A stretch of 64,000 nt of DNA from the NCBI GenBank assembly GCA_902729315.2, contig LR746265.1, positions 6,888,892-6,952,891 on the forward strand, read 5' to 3'. This document shows, one piece after another, positions 60,351 to 64,000 of the stretch. The notes under the pieces are model-generated. The model ran no database searches and was not told where the DNA came from. It saw only the letters and a program-made list of their open reading frames with translations. The stretch's first letter is position 1. Each line of letters begins with the position of its first letter. The DNA is from Spirodela intermedia (Eukaryota > Streptophyta > Magnoliopsida > Alismatales > Araceae). A program made the position numbers and the translations under genes.

Positions 60351-61120
60351 CATTACAATTGAACATAAAGAGCATATAGAGAACATTTTTTATTTTCACA
60401 GCCAACAATATATACATAAATACCAAAAAGTATCAGTTCAATCGACACAATTATAATATCTCGACAATTGGATCTTCTATTGAAGAGATATCTACAGATA
60501 AATGGAAGAACTCAACCATAGTGGAATGGCTTATACCTAAGAATCTAGATATATTACGACATCCTAGCTTTTGACTTGATTATTGAATAAGAATTTATTT
60601 CAATAGAATTAAAAAACTCAAGCAGTTTTGAGAAGCTCAAGTCAACAATGACTTATACTCTTGATATTGGCTCTACCTCATTTTTCACATACATTAACAA
60701 TTAAAAAGATGTTTTAGGGCAAGGAGTAGGGGAAATGTAACAAGGAAGACTAATTATCTATTTTGTCATGTTTTTCTTGAAATTTTTTGATTAAAGTAAG
60801 CCTATGAGAGAGAGCAAATAGTTATTGTAATGACAATGAAAAAACATAAATAATATCTTATGTTTCCACCAATTATTATTCTAACATATTAGTATAGCTT
60901 AATGATGTACACTTATCATTGTGTTTAAGTATTTAGTATCTAATAATATTTATGACAGACTTAATAAGATATTAGTCTCAAGTTGAAATAGAAAAGTTAT
61001 TAATTCATCATGAGAAATTAATTTAGTTTATATGTAGAGAGATTTAAATATTTTATCACTATTTAACAGAAAGAATTAAATGAGTGAGAAATAAAATGAA
61101 TAAAGAATGTGAAAAAGGGA

Positions 61121-61157
<37 letters not shown>

Positions 61158-61735
61158 CACGAGATGGAGATAGAGAGGGAGAGAGAAATGTAGATGAATA
61201 ATTCGGAGAGAGAAACAATGGTTAGCTCTTTTTATGGTGATTTAATCACATGTGTAACTCAAATTAATTGCATTTATTGTACTAATGTGTGTGCGAGATT
61301 CACACATGACACAAGGTTAGTCATGAATGTCTCCACCTTATTTTAACACAAAAGTTCATTAATCAACCTTTAATTTTACTGATTTTGTATTCAAAATCAG
61401 AAAAATAATTGTTATTCTTGAAATATAGGAACATGAATATTTCGAGATTCGATTGTGAAAATTAATAGATAATAGATATAAGTAAGACATGATCTTAATT
61501 TAATCTTAGACAAGTTTCAAAAGATTTAAGAGGAACAAAATCATTCTTCAAGATTTTAATAAGTTCTATTTATTTCTATTGAAACATGTATGAAATATAA
61601 ATAACTTATCATAAAATATAAATAAATGATGAAACTATGTAAATGAATGTTGAAAACATAAAATAAATCATTGTCCAAATTTAGTCTACCTTTAGGCAAC
61701 TAGAGACACTGGTGTACTAGCTTAATTTTGTCCAG
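60351..61735. other. Gene-free AT-rich stretch with a (GA)n tract at about 61126-61155
   Basis: No RNase H domain could be read. The GA microsatellite is followed by further purine-rich sequence. Probably decayed or inserted DNA within the gypsy relic. Confidence 0.4.
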
Positions 61736-61830
61736 ATGTGTCACACCATGTTAGAAACTGTAAAAATTGTTTGTAAGAGATGTGTCACTTGTCAAAGAGA
61801 TTTGCTGAAAAGAGAGGCTGACCACATTGT
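61736..61830 (+). mobile_element. Possible integrase zinc-finger remnant of a gypsy element
   Basis: A short stretch reads VKIVCKRCVTCQRDLLK, resembling the second CxxC half of the H2C2 integrase zinc finger; the histidine half is not visible. Confidence 0.35.
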
Positions 61831-62071
61831 CGCCATCATTTGGGGGGAAAAGGCAAGAACTAACTACTCACTAGAGACCTTGAGTGCAATCAAGGATGGA
61901 AGGATTGAACTTGCCAATCACCAAAGACATTGATTGTGCAACAAGAGGAAATAACAGATGTTGTCTTCACGACTGCCATTGGAATTTTAAAGATAATCTA
62001 TTATCTCTATTTTACTAGATGATAATTGAGAGTTATGTTTATACCCATAATGCCAGTACATGCAAGAACTT

Positions 62072-62360
62072 AAGTTCTTGGTATCATGGCACTTTATCTA
62101 CCAACAGATCCATTGTCTTTGGTCACATGGCACACTAAGCATTATGAGGTTAACTCGTCACAACTCATTTCTAGTCGAAAACTTATGTTCTTAGTATCAT
62201 GATGCTTCGCTCACTGTCAAATCATCTTTTCTGGTCATGTGGCATGTTGAGTGATGTAAGATTCGTGAACTACTAATGAACTGCTTTACGTGTTGGATAT
62301 TGTGGTGGTTCACCTGTAAGATCTGCCTTATCTAGTCACATGGGCCACTGTGTCGTTGAA
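62072..62360 (+). repeat. Imperfect tandem repeats of about 107 bp
   Basis: Units starting near 62072 and 62180, plus a degraded third near 62287, share CTTNGTATCATG and GGTCACATGG/GGTCATGTGG/AGTCACATGG landmarks in order. Confidence 0.5.
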
Positions 62361-63179
62361 TCAAACTGCCCCAAACTACTATCTTAAAACAAACAAGAAC
62401 ATTTAGTCCCACATCATAAGTGTTTCAACATTTTGGGATGTATATATATTAAAGGTATGTTTTGAGTGCAAGACCCTTTCTCTCGAAAAAAATAATGCCT
62501 AGGGCTATCTTCGGAGAAAGCAATAAGTGATCCTCTCTTATGCACATGTGTATATGACACTCCTTCCTCCGCGATTGGTTGGCCCTAGAGACTTGACAAG
62601 GAACTGATGCATTCATGTGTGAAGTGAGTCCCTTGCTGTTGTTCGAACCCCACTCGTGGCTCCCCCGATCTAGGTTCACTCACTCGAACACAACACCCCT
62701 TAGGGTCAGATGCCAAGTGCTTGTTCACCAGTAGGTTGTGATTCTTTTTAATTTATTTTATATTATAAAAATAAAAATTAGACTGCCTTTAACTTCAAAC
62801 TTTCAAAATTTATAATATATTGATGTATTTATTTTGCAAGTTAGCATGCAGAAATAAAATAATGAAATTATTTAAACATAAAAAATCTAGCTTTAACAGT
62901 TAAAAGGAAGAATAATATGATTAAAGATGCACTATGTTGAGCTTTGTAGTAGAGTTTAGCAAAGGTAGAACCTATATGCATATTGCAATCAATTGATGTC
63001 TCAATCGTCAATGAAGAGGTAGAAAAACATTAGATGCTATCCAATATGAAGATGCTAAAATAGTTGGCTCAAGTTCCTTCCCAAATTACTTTATGCAATG
63101 AGGATCACTTCATAAAAGGTTGATTAGTATTGAGTCCTTTATTTGCTCTTATTTTCATATTCTTGTGAGATTTCATGAT

Positions 63180-63263
63180 AAAAACCCAACAGGACCTCCT
63201 AAAAGTTTTAAATAATTTTGTAGGTTTTTAAAGGTTTTGTAGGAGGTCATGGTGGGTTTTTAA
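63180..63263. repeat. Imperfect hairpin with 27-28-bp arms
   Basis: Arms 63180-63206 and 63236-63263 are nearly complementary (for example AAAACCCAACAGGACCTCCT against AGGAGGTCATGGTGGGTTTT) around a 29-nt loop. Could be a foldback/MITE remnant. Confidence 0.65.
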
Positions 63264-63419
63264 ATTCCAAAAGAATTACACAACATATATATTAGCTTGA
63301 TATGAGGAAGAAGATAAAATAATATATCAACGAGTGCACAATCTGCTAGTCAAATAGGACTTCTACTTTATTACCAGCTCTCCCCCTATGACCGTTGTCT
63401 ATGCTTAGTGTGACATGAG

Positions 63420-64000
63420 ATGATATTTCTATAGATTTTTTTGAGGGCCTACCAAATCTAAGGGTTATGATTTATTCTCATCATTGTTGATAGACTAAGT
63501 AATTTTGAGCATTTTATACCTCTAAGGCACCCATTTACAACAAATGATATACATGACTTAAGTCTATTGTAAATTAGAGCTTAGAAATCTACTTCAGATG
63601 CTTTGCCATGATAAGGCTAAACTATGAAATGAGTGATTACATTAGGCAGAACTTAGTTATAATACTTCTTATCTCTTAGTCATCAAGATGATGCATGTCA
63701 AAATATTTTATAGATCCTCCAATATTATCATGATATGGGTTGTCTACTTCATCAATCGATGTAGTGGACAAATATTTAATGGAACATGATAAAATACTTA
63801 AGCTTTTGAAGGAGCAACTTCAGCATTCATAATCCAAGATGAAAGCACATGTGGATAAACATAAAAGAAACATCAAATTTCAAATGAAAGGCTTCATTTA
63901 TCTATGACTCAAACCCTATTGAATGAAGTCATTAATAGAGAAACCAAACAAAAAGCTTGGCCCTAAGTTCTTCAGACCATATCCCATCAAAGAGCAAATT
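63420..64000 (+). mobile_element. Decayed Ty3/gypsy integrase, truncated by the window end
   Basis: The integrase core start is readable as GPTKSKGYD (about 63447-63473), and its later part as AELSYNTSY (about 63646-63672). The C-terminal region runs from about 63760: MEHDKILKLLKEQLQHS, SKMKAHVDKHKRNIKFQMKG, then KLGPKFFRPYPIKEQI at the window end. The core between 63530 and 63640 is shorter than in intact elements, so the conserved DRD and YHPQTDGQ blocks are missing. Fits chromovirus-type elements; the remainder lies outside the window. Confidence 0.8.

Noticed and set aside
62630-62690. Reverse-strand GGGGTTCGAAC resembling a tRNA B box
   Set aside because: No matching A box or cloverleaf pairing could be found within 100 bp.
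1-64000. CRISPR arrays, operons, riboswitches, phage or bacterial features
   Set aside because: None seen; the window is plant nuclear DNA with spliced genes, and all regular repeats are microsatellites, minisatellites or LTRs.

Overview
This is a nuclear window from a flowering plant. The genes have GT-AG introns and encode plant-specific families: HD-ZIP II, an organellar mTERF, an MYBS3/KUA1-type MYB, Ole e 1-like and UEV1. Exons are strikingly GC-rich (most third codon positions are G or C) and sit in AT-rich, retrotransposon-laden DNA. That contrast suggests a monocot or another GC-rich angiosperm lineage; this is inference, and no species is claimed.

Layout. 0.38-3.1 kb: ARPC5 of the Arp2/3 complex, four exons. 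3.5-18.7 kb: an AT-rich retroelement block. It holds a decayed Ty1/copia element with both LTRs (6744-11071) that seems nested in an older LTR element (about 3.69-14.4 kb), then a minus-strand Ty3/gypsy reverse-transcriptase relic (about 16.7-17.2 kb). 18.8-27.3 kb: a compact regulatory island with an HD-ZIP II gene (minus, carrying an in-frame TAA), a divergent mTERF (MTEF18-like) gene and a zinc-knuckle MYB repressor. 28.1-32.7 kb: a five-exon NADPH:quinone oxidoreductase. 36.3-44.6 kb: two distantly related paralogues of a two-exon family with a helical N-terminal module and a C-terminal RRM-like fold, separated by a TC/CA-rich satellite with 120-bp units. 45.9-47.2 kb: a minus-strand copia relic. 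48.2-49.1 kb: an intronless multi-span membrane protein. 49.8-54.2 kb: UEV1 (minus, four exons, 3.7-kb first intron). 55.7-56.2 kb: an intronless Ole e 1-domain secreted protein. An inverted repeat of about 1.3 kb links the UEV1 first intron to the DNA downstream of the Ole e 1 gene. 58-64 kb: decayed Ty3/gypsy protease, RT and integrase pieces on the plus strand, running off the end of the window.

The genes do not form one pathway. They cover actin nucleation, transcriptional repression, organelle gene expression, redox metabolism, K63 ubiquitination and a secreted protein. The points most worth a second look are the HD-ZIP II in-frame stop, the RRM-like paralogue pair with its satellite, the inverted repeat around the UEV1/Ole e 1 promoters, the nested LTR elements, and the overlapping AUGs of the mTERF gene. 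Splice sites were placed by eye from GT/AG signals, reading phase and remembered family sequences; no alignment or database search was run.
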